Assembly: GCA_947650285.1 (NCBI GenBank) | Contig: CANTFL010001427.1 | Location: 112,422 to 176,421, forward strand | DNA length: 64,000 nt | Reading direction: 5' to 3' | DNA from: Hyaloperonospora brassicae | Taxonomy: Eukaryota; Oomycota; Peronosporomycetes; Peronosporales; Peronosporaceae | In this document: positions 34,001-46,843 of the stretch, one piece after another | How positions within the stretch are numbered: position 1 is the first letter of the stretch | How the letters are laid out: the number at the start of each line of letters is the position of its first letter | Translations under genes and position numbers: made by a program | Notes under the pieces: model-generated | The model's input: the letters and a program-made list of their open reading frames with translations, nothing else | Told to the model about the DNA's origin: nothing | The model's database searches: none

Positions 34001-35307
34001 TCAAATCAACTCGATACGTCTCCGCCACCCTACTGTATTGGTCGAGAAATTAAGGAAGAACATTACTCTATTCGACTTCAATACCTGTATTACCGGGAAT
34101 AGCATGTGAGATGTGCCGGCAACCTTCAATCGTACCGTACACTCCCCACACAATTTCGAAACCTGTATAAATCCATGATACCTATGCGACAGCTTCCAAG
34201 TGTAGCCCTCCTTTACCCAATCCATATATTTACACTTGGAATCCAACCCATATTCTAGTAGATTGAAATCTGCTCTATGTCGTTAGGATCGATCCTAATT
34301 CGAAATCTCAAATCGCTTGTTGACCGCAGCTCTAGCGCGTTTATACGACTATTGTTTGCTATAACGCCATTTGTTTTTTTCGCGGATCCTGATCTCGTAA
34401 CCTAGTGCTTTCAAGAGGCGGATCCGCCTCTAGTGTAGATCTCAAATCCCATATGAGCATAAAATCGAATGGCGTGTCACCACGTACTCGGTCTTGAGCG
34501 GTATCAATTAGAGCATTAGCCTTTCCGCGTACTCGTCTTAATCTCTTTACTCTACATCCTTCACATACGTGTCCAGCGCTCTCGTCAAGGTTTGCGCCAA
34601 CGGTTCGGTCTTTACATTTGCCTGCGGTAAATGCCGTTGTAGACCGCTGACTCTGTCCTGAAATCTTGTTGAAAGCCCGAAAAATATCAGTCATGAATCC
34701 TGACTTCTGTCATGGCGGATCACTTCGCTTGCAACAAACCGCTGAACACACATTCTTCGTATCTCCCAGCGACAGTTTGAGCAGATCGTGATCCGCTTGC
34801 CTTAGTGATGGCATACCCGAAAAATAGATCCACTCACATCAACACCTCTGTATTACCTAAAATATCGGTTCAGATACAGAATGTGATCCATATTATTCAT
34901 CGGAAAGAGCAAGAAGCCTAAATATTCCCGGCGATACATCACACGTACTTGGAACGCCTTTCTTCGTTTCGCAATCCGTACATTACCCTACATTTATGTA
35001 CACTTTTGTAAAGACCTCTCTGGTGAAAATAAGCCTGGATCCGTTGGTAAGTTCGGTCGATACCCTGATGTCCATCTTCCACACTGGTGTGGAAGTGATG
35101 TAGAATTTCCAGCAGAAACTATGGTATTACCAGTCGCATCATACTAGTAAGATCATCCGTGAGGGTGGAGTGGGGGTAGAAGAACAACAATCGATCTTCT
35201 TCCACCTCGTAATCAGGAGCGATCTTAGCATTCGTATAAACCGTCGCCATAAACAAACTAGTATGATCCCTTGTCAGTAAAATCATGGAGCGAGAACTCT
35301 TTGTCAT
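34001..35307 (-). pseudogene. Element C integrase relic
   Basis: From right to left: the pre-finger segment (YEVEEDRLLFFYPH..RLVIP, 35119-35307), the zinc-finger part (HHFHTSVEDGHQGIDRTYQR, about 35041-35110), the core end (QSQRSTTAF and TAQDRVRGDTPF, 34359-34694) and the C-terminal tail (KLSHRYHGFIQVSKL, LFPVIQVLKSNRV, 34001-34246). The order and wording match Ty3/gypsy integrases; all are broken by stops. Confidence 0.75.
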
Positions 35308-36861
35308 GTGCTTTCTTGATACGCTTAGTCCGGATCCAGTGATATATCTATTCTTGTAACAATTCAGGCTCTCGACGTCTTTTCGCGGCGGATCTGGTAA
35401 TCTCTGCCACCTTATTCACCCATTCCGTGCTTCTAGGTGTTAATAACTCATCTTAATGATTGAGTGTGATCAATTGCTGCCGTTATTCTCCTGTCATAGC
35501 GATTAGGCCTTCCTCCTGTTGCAAAGCTTCATTCTTAAGCCGATCCACACTTTGATCCAATTTTTTCACATGTAGGAATTCATGAATGGCCACGATCGCA
35601 ATCTTTATAGCGTTGGGTTCAACAACTGCAGGCCTGGCGATTTATAAGTAATTAAAACTCGCATTTGTAGGATCACCGTATTCGAATCACCGCAATGATG
35701 ACGCGTCCCTTTGTCCGATCCGCCAGCAGATTTAAACTTAACACAAACCCTCTATACTATTTTTCATTTGCAGTCAAATCCGCAGTATACTCGGGTGTCG
35801 CCGCCACGATCTTCCACTCGGGAAATTCCCACACAACAGCTCTATACAACCCATTCTCACGCTTTACTCGAGCGAAGTCAAAACAGTACCTCTAGTCTAC
35901 ACAGTGATAATCATGATGCTCATCTTCCTAAGCGCCCACTGAGTCCGGACGATTGCAACAACCAACTTAAGGTCGAATAGCAGGTCAGCAATTTCATCTC
36001 TTGTGCAACCAGCATAGTGTGGCACATATCTAGGATCCGGAGGAGAGCTAAGACGTCTTTCTTGACCATACTGTAGCTAAATTCACTGGCTATCAGCGTG
36101 CCACAGCAACTTCATAGCGTTACTGGCCAGTATACACCACCGTAATTTACAATCATTCTCCAGAGGCTACCCATTTGATTGCATATACCACGATCCATGG
36201 AGATCGTTCTGGATCAAAGTGTTCGAGGATAGAAGCCCGGACGATCTTCGCTTTCAGCATGGTAGACGCGATCATGGACGTTTCTTATCGTGTTCTTCCC
36301 TTAATTCTTGCCTCGATTCCTTTATTTGGCACTTGATCGGCAATGCATGCATTTCCGTCAGCAATTCTGAGATCCCAGTCCTTCTCCACGTTATTCAATG
36401 GTTTTGTGGACTATCTAGACGGCGGATATCACAGAAATATGATTTTGCAACTCGTATGACAGTGAAGGCGTAAATTGCAAATCATCGATATAGGGGCTGA
36501 ATTAATTTGAGCTACCGAAAATAGACTGCATCGGCGCAGATTCTGAGAGAATGAGAAATTTCCAGATATTCATCGATAATTTAGATGATCTTCCAGTCAT
36601 GCCAGCGAAACTTGATGTCCAATATGGTCCACTTTTCGACAATTCTAAAAACTTGAGGTACGACTGATCGACAGGTTTTATTGGTCACACATCTCTATCA
36701 GTCGTTCCACTTTCTCGTATAAGGAGGTTTACGACTATGCCGGGAGAAAAATGTAGACAATCTAGAATCTGCGTCCTTTCAATGACGACCATTAGAACTT
36801 ATCTGGTTTACCTTTTGTAATTAACATCACTTAAATTTGATGATATATTAGTGACAACATC
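35308..36861. other. Element C interior between RT and integrase
   Basis: The expected location of RT thumb and RNase H. No motif could be read with confidence. Confidence 0.4.
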
Positions 36862-37260
36862 GGTTCCAGTCTTGATCGCAATGTACTCGAATAGGCCATT
36901 GTCAATCAATCGTTGGCAGATCTCCGACGCATTCTTCAACCCAAAAGAAATAAGTTATCGATTAAACATAGCGGACGGCGTAGCAAATGCTGATATCTGC
37001 CATTCCCGCTACTTCATATTTATCATTTTAAGATCTGCTAGCCATATAAAGAGAGCCATACCACAGATCCATATCAATGTCTTGCAACGATAGGCTTACC
37101 AGCAACATAGGGCACCCATCATTTATGTGAGCTTACTGATACTTTGATAATCGATACATAATCGAATGTCGATGCCGTTCTTCTTGATAATAATGACCAT
37201 CGGCGAAGCCAGGATTGAAGTCGATGGCTGTATGATCTTGGCTGACGACAATCAATATAT
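36862..37260 (-). pseudogene. Element C reverse transcriptase relic
   Basis: Two RT blocks on the reverse strand: PSTSILASPMVIIIKKNG followed by IDIRLCIDYQS (37141-37245), and ISFGLKNASEICQRLIDN (36862-36955), equivalent to the conserved ASPVVLVKKKDG..LCVDYR and PFGLKNAPATFQRL blocks. The catalytic YxDD region is not recognisable. Confidence 0.75.
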
Positions 37261-38235
37261 CAGATCCGCTGATTTCTCACGAAATTGAGGGGTAGGTGGT
37301 CTAAATTGTTGCGCATTCAGATTTGCTCCTCCTACATCGATATCGCGGACGGACCCACGTCCTGCCAGCGGTACTTCGTTTCCTTTCTTCGTTAACAAAA
37401 GACGATTCGTCCAAACCCACTGTAGTAAACTCGCTTGATCTTTTAAATTGCCATATATTGATCCACGTCTTTTGCGTATAAATTCTCACTACCTTGATGA
37501 AAAATCAAAGCATTAGTCTTTTCTTTCTTCGACACCTGGCGGCCAGTTCCATCGGTCACCATCTTGGGTGCTCTGTGTTCTCCACAACCTTCCATCATAA
37601 CCGTGTTTTCATGATGGCAAATGATCTGCTCCCGTTCGAATGTGACATCACTGGGGTCACCTCGACCGACTACCGTTTCTTTCTTCTCGACCTCTGAACT
37701 AGCCGATTGGTCAAGCAACATCTCATCTCTGTTCGCCGTCTTAGTGGCGCTGATCTTAATGGACGGCGACACGTCACAACTCACTATTGGATCGAATAGG
37801 ATGGTCTTCGTCTTTGCAGTATCATCGTGTCGATTATGTGCCGCCCCATATCAAGTCCACATCCCGTCTGCATAATAGCTGCAGAGTCTATATCGATGAT
37901 CAGCTACCTTGATGGCCACTTCGCTGGCCGTAATCTTCAATTGATCCTGTTCAAGTAGCATTCTTGGTCGATCTCGCACCAAGGCGTCGTCTCCAATCTT
38001 GTTGATCATTGTGATCGGTACGGACGGTGTAAGTGACTGTGATTGCTGTCAATCCTTATCATATATCTCCTTGATCTCCAATTTTTTGATTACCCCATAC
38101 TCTCTCGGCCTAGTCACAATCATCGTAGGCGTTGTAAAGATTAGGTGATCCACTAGATCTTGGATGATCTCATCGATTCTATCCGTATTTGCCTTGAACG
38201 CAAAGTTTGCTACTTATGTTATCGGTGTGAATCTA
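37261..38235. other. Element C interior between protease and RT
   Basis: The longest reverse frame is 37443-37784 (113 codons, charged, unrecognised). It is probably the pol linker. Confidence 0.4.
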
Positions 38236-38472
38236 CTAAACATAACCAGGAGATTGAGGTGTTATGTCGTTCATCATCAATAAGCCCCTTGGTCCCCTAA
38301 AACCCAAGATCACCGCTTGCTTGCTGATATCAGTGAGCTGTAAATTCATAATGTGTTTAGCCTCATTATTTAGACTCGGCACCCAAGTAACTTTTTTCGG
38401 ATCTAGAGTTTGGCTGTTGGAAGATTTATACCAATCCTCACCCCAGTTGATCCGACACAAGTATATTAACAT
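38236..38472 (-). pseudogene. Element C protease relic (C-terminal part)
   Basis: The reverse frame includes NEAKHIMNLQLTDISKQAV followed by ILGF, resembling the LxDxGKxxVILGxxWL strand at the end of gypsy proteases. The active-site DTG/DSG part is not readable. Confidence 0.5.
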
Positions 38473-39589
38473 GATGATAAATAATATTGATCGCTTGTAC
38501 AGTGGATCGGTTTGGAGGTCATCACCCCGCCATATTTATGTGAGCTTAATATGGTAAAAACAGAGGACCGTCTGCTAGATCTAAACGTATCCCTGCCGGT
38601 AATATGAAATACATGCCCAGTATCGCCTCTCGACCGACTTGATCCCCAAGTCATGCCTCGATATAGTATACCAAGGTTCCTTCCAACGTGATCGTGATCT
38701 CGGTCCATCCGATTGTCATATACGCGTTCTCGGCGATCCTTACACATTATGTAGTCTGACTTTTGTCGATCATAGAACTTAACCTTTAAGCAAAAGTTGT
38801 GTCGATGATCGAAATTTCGACACCATATTATAAAAAGAAGGTGGCCTTCTCTTTGCTAATCTTGATCAAGGCTTTCGCATGGTTAAACCAATTTCCTGGC
38901 GTTAATCAAATCCAGTACTTTCGCACCTTACCCCTCGCAAGATCGATCTACATCCTTATGTGCAATCCTTCGCATTCGTTAGATCATTTCATGCTTTAAA
39001 CCGACCCGACAAATAAAAATTAGCATGTATCGGACATCGGTACAACCGTATCGTAAACCTCGCGGGCCCCCTTCTTCAATTCAATTGTATGCATCGATAC
39101 AAATCCTAGAACGCTCAAATTGTGCCAGATTTCATCTCGGCTAGCGTCCTAGTTTTTCTCTCCCTACACTTTGGGCAAAGTAATTCCTGCATTACTGTTA
39201 GGTATACACCACTTGCGGATCAAGTTCTAAAATTCTTCCATGGGACTTTTCCACTCCCATTCATCTCTCCGCAAGCAGATCAAACGCAAAAGAGCTCTTT
39301 TGACGAGTTTCCGTTATGTCTGCACTTCTCCCAATTCAGTCTCTTTCAACATCCACGATCACCATGCCTCGTCAATCCGCAGCGGGTGCACGACTTTGAT
39401 CGTTCCCCGATATATCAATCTTTACAATCTGGATCCCGTGATCGTTTGAAATCCCCGCTTCCAGTTGGAGGCCACATTGATAACGCCTGTCAGGTAGATC
39501 TCCCTGATATTTTTCGCCTATAGGATCCACATTATGTTGTAGATCACGATGGTATTGTGGTGGAGTAGTGATCGCAATTTGCTTGTGAC

Positions 39590-39960
39590 CCCGACTCTTT
39601 ACTGGCGCCCGGACGACCGACTCACAGAGGGGGTAACCAGATTCTGTGCTCTGTGCCTTCTTGCTCACCATGTGTAACCGTTGGTGGGGCGGGTTGCGCT
39701 TTTCTTGGTGGAATTGAGCTGAATCTGAACTTGACTGTTGTGGGGATAGGGGCTGGTCGGGTGAAAATTCTTCACCCGGTCCAACGTGGGGAGGACCGAG
39801 TGGAAATTCTTCACTCGATTGCGTGTATACTTGGGCGGTCTCCCAAAGTCTCCTGTATCTAAGTATAATCTTGATACGCGAGTCTTCTGACCACTTAAGC
39901 CTTCTCGCGATCTTAAATCTAAACCGTAAGGTTCGCTGCGTCCGATCTCAGTTGGAGGGA
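39590..39960 (-). repeat. Gag-like segment, copy 1 (element C)
   Basis: Shares with 42170-42880 the ordered words GACTCACAGAGGGGGTA, TGTGCTCTGTGCC...CTCACCATGTGTAACCG, GGAAATTCTTCACTC and TTCTGACCACTTAAGCC. Reverse translation of both gives a similar basic, Ser/Arg-rich C-terminal peptide (YPLCESVVRAPVK here). Copy 1 starts with CTGGCGCCCGGACGACCGAC, also near the terminal repeats. Confidence 0.55.
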
Positions 39961-40219
39961 GGTTAAAAACTGATGTTTTGCCGAAACAAACAATTTAAGG
40001 GCGAAGTTTGTATAGACGCAGGTCGCTCTCTATTTAACGGGAGGCCAAAGTTCCTGCCCGCTAGAAGTCGACGCGTGTCTTTGTTGCGAATTCATTTTTG
40101 TTCAATGTCAACCGATTAAATCCAAATCCTATGACTATGCCTATCTGTTCACTAGATCACTGTTTCATATCGCATGTCTATGTAGTTCACCTCTTGCATC
40201 ACGTTGTTCACAGCAAGTA

Positions 40220-40375
40220 CTCGGGTGGCGGATCGCTACGTTGCGGATAGCTTCATAGTGGATCGCTCAGTAGTAGATATCTCCGTAGTGGATCGCTCCG
40301 TAGTGGATCGCTCCGCATTGATTGCTCGTGTAATACATCGCTTTGCAGTGGATCGCTCGGGTATAGATCGCGGTA
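40220..40375. repeat. 15-bp minisatellite (CGTAGTGGATCGCTC)
   Basis: About nine imperfect 15-bp units. Encoded as VDRSV-type repeats on the + strand, a by-product of the tandem structure. Confidence 0.85.
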
Positions 40376-42169
40376 TGTGGTCCACACCGACTATGTGATC
40401 CGCACCAAATATGTAATCCGCACCAATTTTGTGTTTACACAATCAAGCGTTACACGACCAGAATGGATTGTGATCAATCCCTCGAGTCATTGATCGGGCA
40501 TCCACTATCGGATCGTCGTCACTTCTGGGATATCTCATATTTGATGATCTTGACGATTTACTCCTCCAGCCTGCTACCATATGCACCCATCTTCCATTGT
40601 CGTTATCGATCCAGTAATCCAGATGATGATCACCTCTCCATTGATCCGGTCCTTATAACTTAGTGATCCAAGCCCTTGATCGCGGATCGTGATCGGTCAA
40701 TCGTCGATCCTTGACTATACTCCTTCACGACCGTTAGGTAGAACAATTATCATAATTTCAACAGTCGTTTTCTGTTACTTAGTTGTTTGATCCCACCGAC
40801 CGTGCCAACCGGCCGATCTCCGAGCGCGCTCCACCAATTAAATTGATCTCTCAATCAATGTTTTAGGCTCAATTCACACTATCCATCATTATTATTCTGC
40901 ATTTCTCCACAAATTAAAGTCCTACCTCGATCTTTATCGCTGTCTCAATTATTGAAATCCTTCATATCTCCTATCGCCGATACTCGTATTATCTGCGTCT
41001 TCATTTCACCACTTGGCATGGTCTCAGGAGCAGCAATCGGTGGTTGCCTAAGATTCTCATATTAGATTTCTTGAAGAAAATTAGTGGTTAGATTAACTTT
41101 GGTGCGACACCTTCGCTGAATCCATCTCCACATCTAAAAAACTACTTCTGGGGGCATAATGCATATTGCAAATCAATTAGCGCTCTGATAGGTCATCTTT
41201 CGACGAATTTCTTTGTATTTGTTGTTTCATTATTGATTCAAAGTACCACCTCGGCCTGCCAGCGGGCACTGTGGGCGCCTCAGTCGATCTCGCCTTCATC
41301 GGGATCATGCGGTCGCCAACCAATGCAGCGCCGAAAGTTCTCAATGACATCCGCTGATTTTTTACGGATCGTCTCTTATAATATCAAATATATATATATA
41401 TATTGACGCATATTGCGACGATCCAATAATTCAATTACTCGGTTTGTCTCCATTAGGTGTGACCGCTTGATCTGATGACCCGTAATCGATCATCTCTTCA
41501 GTTTCCGACCTAATCGCTTTATCCGCTAAGCCGCAACTGCGGATCCACCGAGTCAACTTCGCAGACGACGACCTGTCAGCAGCAATCAATTGATCGACAT
41601 CACATTCCGATAGTGTATGCGCATGAAAAGATTTAGCTGTGAATCCCGCGTCTTGTAGCAACTGAAATTCGACTACGGATCGCTACCAACTGGTTTGAAG
41701 GTGAGGCATGAGTTGGTTTCGGTACTCGTAGCAATTAAATCAGCTGTTCTTTAATGATTTTCGACACAAGACTACTGTAGCATAGTTTAGTTAACTCCTT
41801 CTAGTATGATTCTTTATCAAGCAGTTCCACCTGCCAATTTTCTATTCAGCCCTTAAACTTTTATTCGTCCTCCACACAATTGGTCGGTCGCTTGAAGGTG
41901 TCACAGTGCGATCGTATAGGTCCGATCAAGCTGCTTTTTCTTTCTTACTTCGCTCCTTCTTCACAATCTTCATCTTAGACATTACTTAAAGGGTCGTATG
42001 TAGTTCCATTTGATTTTCGCTGAAGGCCTTTTGAGCAGCGATCATGGTTTGCAGCATGATCCGTTGTGGTCCCACAAATGATCTCAGTAGGGATCAGTTT
42101 TATCTTCCAGATCAACAGGTGGGTCTGTGGTGAAGTCGATCTCACATAATTGCTTGAGTGAGGGTCGAT

Positions 42170-42880
42170 CTTTTACTTGCCCAGACTTGCCGACTCACGG
42201 AGGGGGTACTCCGATCCGTGCCTTGTTGTATAGCCTTGTGCTCACCTTGTGTGACCGTCGGTTGGGCTGGCTTGAGCTCTTGGTAACGGCCTTGGGAGAT
42301 GTAGATCTCGCTGAGAGGTTGGGTTGAGAGTTTGATTTCGGTGCGGAAATCTTCACACCACGAACAGGGGTTCTGCGATCTTGATCTTGAGTCGCAGGTG
42401 TCACTATTCGGCGATGTCGCGATCTTGATCTTGAATCACATCGATCTCGATCTGTATCCGGGGTCGGGGTCTTTGCTGCGCGGAAATCTTCACTCAGCAA
42501 ATAACATTCCTGCGTCTATCTTGCCTTGGGATCGGTCCGATCTGGTCTTGGGATCGGCCGATCTTGCTGGAAGTGCGCAATGTGGATTAGATAGGTGTCC
42601 TGTTTCACCTAAATGAAACGTGCGGATCTATCCGGTAGATCGCTACGATCTTGCTCGGTCTTGTCTTGAACTCCTTGTCCAGATATTCTGACCACTTGAT
42701 CCGTCTCGCGATCTTGTTCCAGTCCTTATCCGTTGTTGCTGATACCCTAGCATTTGAGTTGAGTGTGAGTACTTGATCGATCCGGGCCGAACTCCCCGAG
42801 ATCGCTCTTCTCGATCTTGGCCAAGAATCCAAGAGCGGTCTTCAATGTCCTTGTAACACGCGTGACTCAAACCGTCGGGA
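42170..42880 (-). repeat. Gag-like segment, copy 2 (element C)
   Basis: The related partner of 39590-39960. Its right part reads on the reverse strand as TTDKDWNKIARRIKWSEYL and onwards, plausible gag coding sequence but not assigned to a domain. Confidence 0.5.
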
Positions 42881-44319
42881 AGCCGAAGAAATCTTTCCCC
42901 GAAAAGAGGGGGGGAACGCGCGTCGTGAGCAGAAGAAGTATAGTTTAAGTCTGTTTATTTACCAACCAGACTACTAGCCAACCTATCCTTACGCCTATCC
43001 CAAACTGTAGGTCACTCTACAAACCGATATCACCTTTAAGCTTGACCGCCCCCTTGAATACGTGTCGAAATTTCATGACCTGTACTCCAAAGATAGCGCC
43101 AATATCCCCGATATCGTACCTCAACACCAAACGAGAACCAAATCCCAAACCCGGTACCAAATTCCCCTTTTTTGCTACCGGAGAGCACTAATTAGTACTC
43201 AAATACCAAATGTGTCTAAATCCATTTTTCGACGTCAATCCAACCGGCTTCCACTGGCTCTTTCGGTCTGAACTTTAAGACATCACTCGTGGACCTTCAA
43301 AAGCATTTTAATCATGATCCGATGGCTCCATCAACGATGTATCCGTAATCCATCGAGAACAAGACCGATCTGATGCCCAATTCGAGATAATTGAGGATCG
43401 ACACAGTATAAATTCAACAGTAGACAATGTCCCGTTTATCATGTGTGCTCCAATACCATCCTTCAAGGTTTATATGATCAGCAGGACCATCCACGCGTCT
43501 TGAAATAGCCATATGGACTTCCATAAGTGTTCACACTTCCAGATCGGGCTATAACTAACCAAAATCAGTACCTTCATTGTGGGACTGGTAAAGAGTATCA
43601 CCGATCTGCAGGATGTTGCACCTCGGTCACAGGATCACATCGCATCACCTGGTCCCATGTTCACCTCTCCCAGAGATATCCTGCCACAGTCTTCATGATC
43701 GTTGTCGATACCAGTCAATATGACATTCCACAGGTTCACACATCAAGAGACTTTCGTGTGCAAATTTGTGACCCAGTTTTCACCTGCTTCAACACCCAGA
43801 TTCTTGTCCTTGACCAACCTTCAAGCGGACCGCTTGACTTCATCCCTTCCCTCGTCCCCGATCGCACCATGGAAAGCATCGATACCTGCGACTCGTCCCA
43901 AATTGTTCCACGGAAATCACCCCTTTCTACGCCTCGTCTCAGATTGTTCCACATCCATCATTCTGTCGACAGTTGGATCGGTTCGTCAATCTCCTTGGGA
44001 TCACCTTCTATCTCCTGTAGGATCGCTAGATCACTTGGTGTGATTTTCCACCAGTAAGTAGCGCCTCATTTGGGTGGCCACCGATCCACATCCAAAAATT
44101 TGATCAGTGACTTTGCCACAGATTCTCCTCTTAAAATTTCTCGCCATCAAATCCCCTCTAAAAATAATTAAATCAAGAATGCTCTAACTCCTCGCGTCCT
44201 TCTTTAAGCCCTTAGCCTTTGACTCTTCCATCCCAAGTTTTGTCGTCTTCTTAAAAACCTTTACTCTAAAATTTCCCGTAAAATTCCGTTTAAACAGAAG
44301 ATACGGTCACGCGCCTCAT

Positions 44320-44859
44320 TGAGGTGGAACGTCGTTCACATAAATTGTTGATTTGATCCCACCTTTTCACTAGCGTTCAGACAGTCGTATGTTGGAGGGT
44401 TTACTCCGTTGCCGTGCTTAATTTCTGCCCTATTTTATGTAATATGTCGATAAAGCGGGATGCACTCATCTCGGTGGACTCTTGTCGATGTTTAACTGGA
44501 CCGTGTTTTTATACTGAAGTGATCGCGTAAAAGTCATCACATGGACACAGGTCCCATGTAGATACTCGTTACGAGCTACCTGGATCTGAATGAGATCGCT
44601 TGTCCAATATGTAGATCGTGATCCGCTCGACCTTCTAAACACATGAGTTGTCTTGATGTTGGCCAACTAAATTGCTATACTTACTACCTAGACGATATAT
44701 GCAAGTGGCACACTCCACGCGACGTCCAATGAATCACTCAGACTCTTTTACATCTTAGGCTTCATGATGTATCTCCTGCCCCCGACTCAGGTCAGGATCC
44801 ACTCTCGGGTCGAAACCATTCTTAAATCAAACAGCCTCTCGACTTTGGTAGTGGTGATC
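44320..44859 (-). repeat. Right terminal repeat of element C (part 1)
   Basis: Diverged copy of 32320-33300, for example AAGCGGGATGC (44453), ATCGCTTGTCCAATATGTAG (44594) and TTTTACATCTTAGGC (44747). It is interrupted at 44859 by E1 and resumes at 60190 (GATCCACCCGCCGAACCTCG against GTTCATCCATCTTGACCTCG at 33224). Confidence 0.65.
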
Positions 44860-45333
44860 TGTAGCGGAGCTACACAGCTTCTTAAGTATGAGGAAGACTT
44901 AACGCTCTACAAGCAACTTTGGTTCTACGAACCCGACTCAGAGAGTCAACAAGCTCGAGAGCTTACGGTCCTTGTTCCAGGGGGACCGAACGATTCAAAA
45001 GAATCACAGCACAGAGTGCTCAGGAGCAGCTACCTTCACAGGTATTGCTAGCTCCTACCAATCAAAGACGCCTCGTAAGGAACGTGTCTTTCACTGATCA
45101 AAAGGGGAACTGAATTTTATTTCCTCTTTTAACCTAAAAGAACACCTTAGAACAACGTATTTAACCTGTTCTAAATAAAACCTCTTAAAAGATCTCTTAA
45201 TCAATTGATGACAGACATCAGTATTCAACAATTGATACACTCACTGTGTTCTAAAATTACTTTATAGGGTACCCCCCATCTTGTGTGCACCACACCTATC
45301 GTCGACTACCAGCCGACGTGTAACCCCGTTACA
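44860..45333 (-). repeat. 3' LTR of E1
   Basis: 474 bp, shorter than the other family E LTRs by about 53 bp: a segment between two CCCGACTCA..GTCAACA-type repeats is missing, as expected from slippage between direct repeats. It shares several variants with the E2 3' LTR. Confidence 0.9.
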
Positions 45334-45442
45334 CCTTCCCCACCAGACTGAAGTTACCACAAAACGTTAATCGGCTTCTTTCCTCGAAGAGGTCTGTGTG
45401 AGTGTGTGTGCTTTACCTCACGGTTGCCAAACACGAAACACC

Positions 45443-46234
45443 ATGGCATTGCCACCCAACGAGTCTCGGACTCTTTCCTCTTACCTCGACTTCGATGAGG
45501 ATGTGGACTATGGTAAAGATACCAGTGTCCATGGAGATGACGGGATATCGTCCCACTCCGCTTTATCTGAGGCTGGACCTCTAACAGCTCCGAATCCGTT
45601 CGTTGAACGTGGTGAAACCACCGCGCCGGTGGCGCAGCATCATACATTAGATAAAGATGAGAACATCATCACGAACCCGCTCGACGAGCAACAGGAGCTA
45701 ATCCTTCAGCGAGAGGAGAAAGCTCGACGCCGAGCGCATACCCAGGCGGTTGTTCAGAACCGGAGTGGTTACGTGTTTGCAACATCTGACGTGGAGCAAC
45801 GTCTCTGTCAAATGGAAGGCTGTAGCCTCGCAACATGGGCAATTGCACCAGAGGCTACGTCGCCGGAAGACATTGCATTCCGTAAGGTTCTACATGAGAG
45901 GTATTTCTAACCATTCTTTACCACGCAAGGTCAGTACCTGGCACACCTTGAGAGCTTATCTCGTGGTATTTCGGTTCGATCGATGCAGGGCGTGCCTATC
46001 TTGTTGTTCGCTGGCGAACTGCTCGAGGAGGAGGACAATCAGTTCATCCGTTGGGTATACCGCAAGCGGCATCTGAGTAGTTTGCCCGCGCTGCGGGTCA
46101 GCGCCGATGTGGCTGACGTTCGTCTGGAACGAAAGCTCCGGTTCGAGTATGCCAAGATCAAGGCCAGAGAAAAGTTCCGTGCACGTTCGCGTTATGCTCC
46201 GGCTACGCCGGTAGCCACGGGTTCCGGCCCTTAG
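45443..46234 (+). pseudogene. Antisense ORF of E1 (N-terminal part, truncated by E2)
   Basis: Reads opposite to E1 gag-pol. The ATG is at 45443 (the longer frame starts with GTG). 155 codons to a TAA at 45908-45910, then the same frame continues to 46234. The first part is identical to the E2 antisense ORF; the part after the TAA differs at several residues (ELLEEEDNQFIRW here, ELPEEEDNQFIRL in E2). It has an acidic N-terminus and an EEKARRRAH helix. The C-terminal coiled coil lies on the other side of the E2 insertion (54051-54443). Confidence 0.6.
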
Positions 46235-46256
46235 GTGCGCAGCAACCTGCTACCTC

Positions 46257-46784
46257 TTTAACGGGGTTACATGTCGGCTGGTAGTCGACGATAGGTGTGG
46301 TGCACACAAGATGAGGGGTACCCTATAAAGTAATTTGTAGAACACAGTAGGTGTATCAATTGATGAATACTGATGTCTGTCAACCATTGATTAAGAGATC
46401 TTTTAATAGGTTTTATTTAGAACAGGTTAAATACGTTGTTCTAAGGTGTTCTTTTAGGTTAAAAGAGGAAATAAAATTCAGTTCCCCTTTTGATCAGTGA
46501 AAGACACGTGCCTTACGAGGCGTCTTTGATTGGTAGGAGCTAGCAATACCTGTGAAGGTAGCTGATCCTGAGCACTCTGTGCTGTGATTCTTTTGAATTG
46601 TTTGGTCCCTTAGGAACGGGGACCGTAAGCTCTCGAAGCTTGTTGACGATATGAGTCGGGTTCTCCGAACTAAAACCCTAGCTTTCTGAGCTGTTGACTC
46701 TCTGAGTCGGGTTCGTAGAACCAAAGTTGCTCGTAAGAGCGTCAAGCCTTCCTCTGGCTTAAGGAGCTGTGTAGCTCCGCTACA
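46257..46784 (+). repeat. 5' LTR of E2
   Basis: 528 bp, TTTAACGGGG (first G mutated) to GCTCCGCTACA. Each end is itself a small hairpin (TGTAAC-GGG-GTTACA in the canonical form; TGTAGC-TCC-GCTACA). Confidence 0.93.
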
Positions 46785-46786
46785 CT

Positions 46787-46804
46787 TGGTAGCACTTGTA
46801 GTCA
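46787..46804 (+). promoter_or_regulatory. Putative primer-binding site of E2
   Basis: TGGTAGCACTTGTAGTC begins 2 nt after the LTR and is almost the same word as in A1, although the two families share little other nucleotide identity. The reverse copy for E1 is at 59643-59660. Confidence 0.6.
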
Positions 46805-46843
46805 ATCTACGCCTGAGTCGGTAACGACTGATCCTATGTAAGG

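Larger units (their letters stand above)
38473..44319. other. Element C interior: decayed gag-like sequence
   Basis: AT-rich sequence without intact ORFs. It contains two related segments (39590-39960 and 42170-42880) and a small minisatellite (40220-40375). The 176-codon + strand frame at 43527-44057 has no recognisable motif and overlaps others; I treat it as chance. Confidence 0.4.

Noticed and set aside
40204..40442. Short repetitive frames encoding VDRSV or ERSTT repeats
   Set aside because: They are translations of the 15-bp minisatellite.
43527..44057. 176-codon plus-strand frame in element C
   Set aside because: Lies in decayed transposon sequence with competing overlapping frames and no motif; the pol motifs of C are on the other strand.
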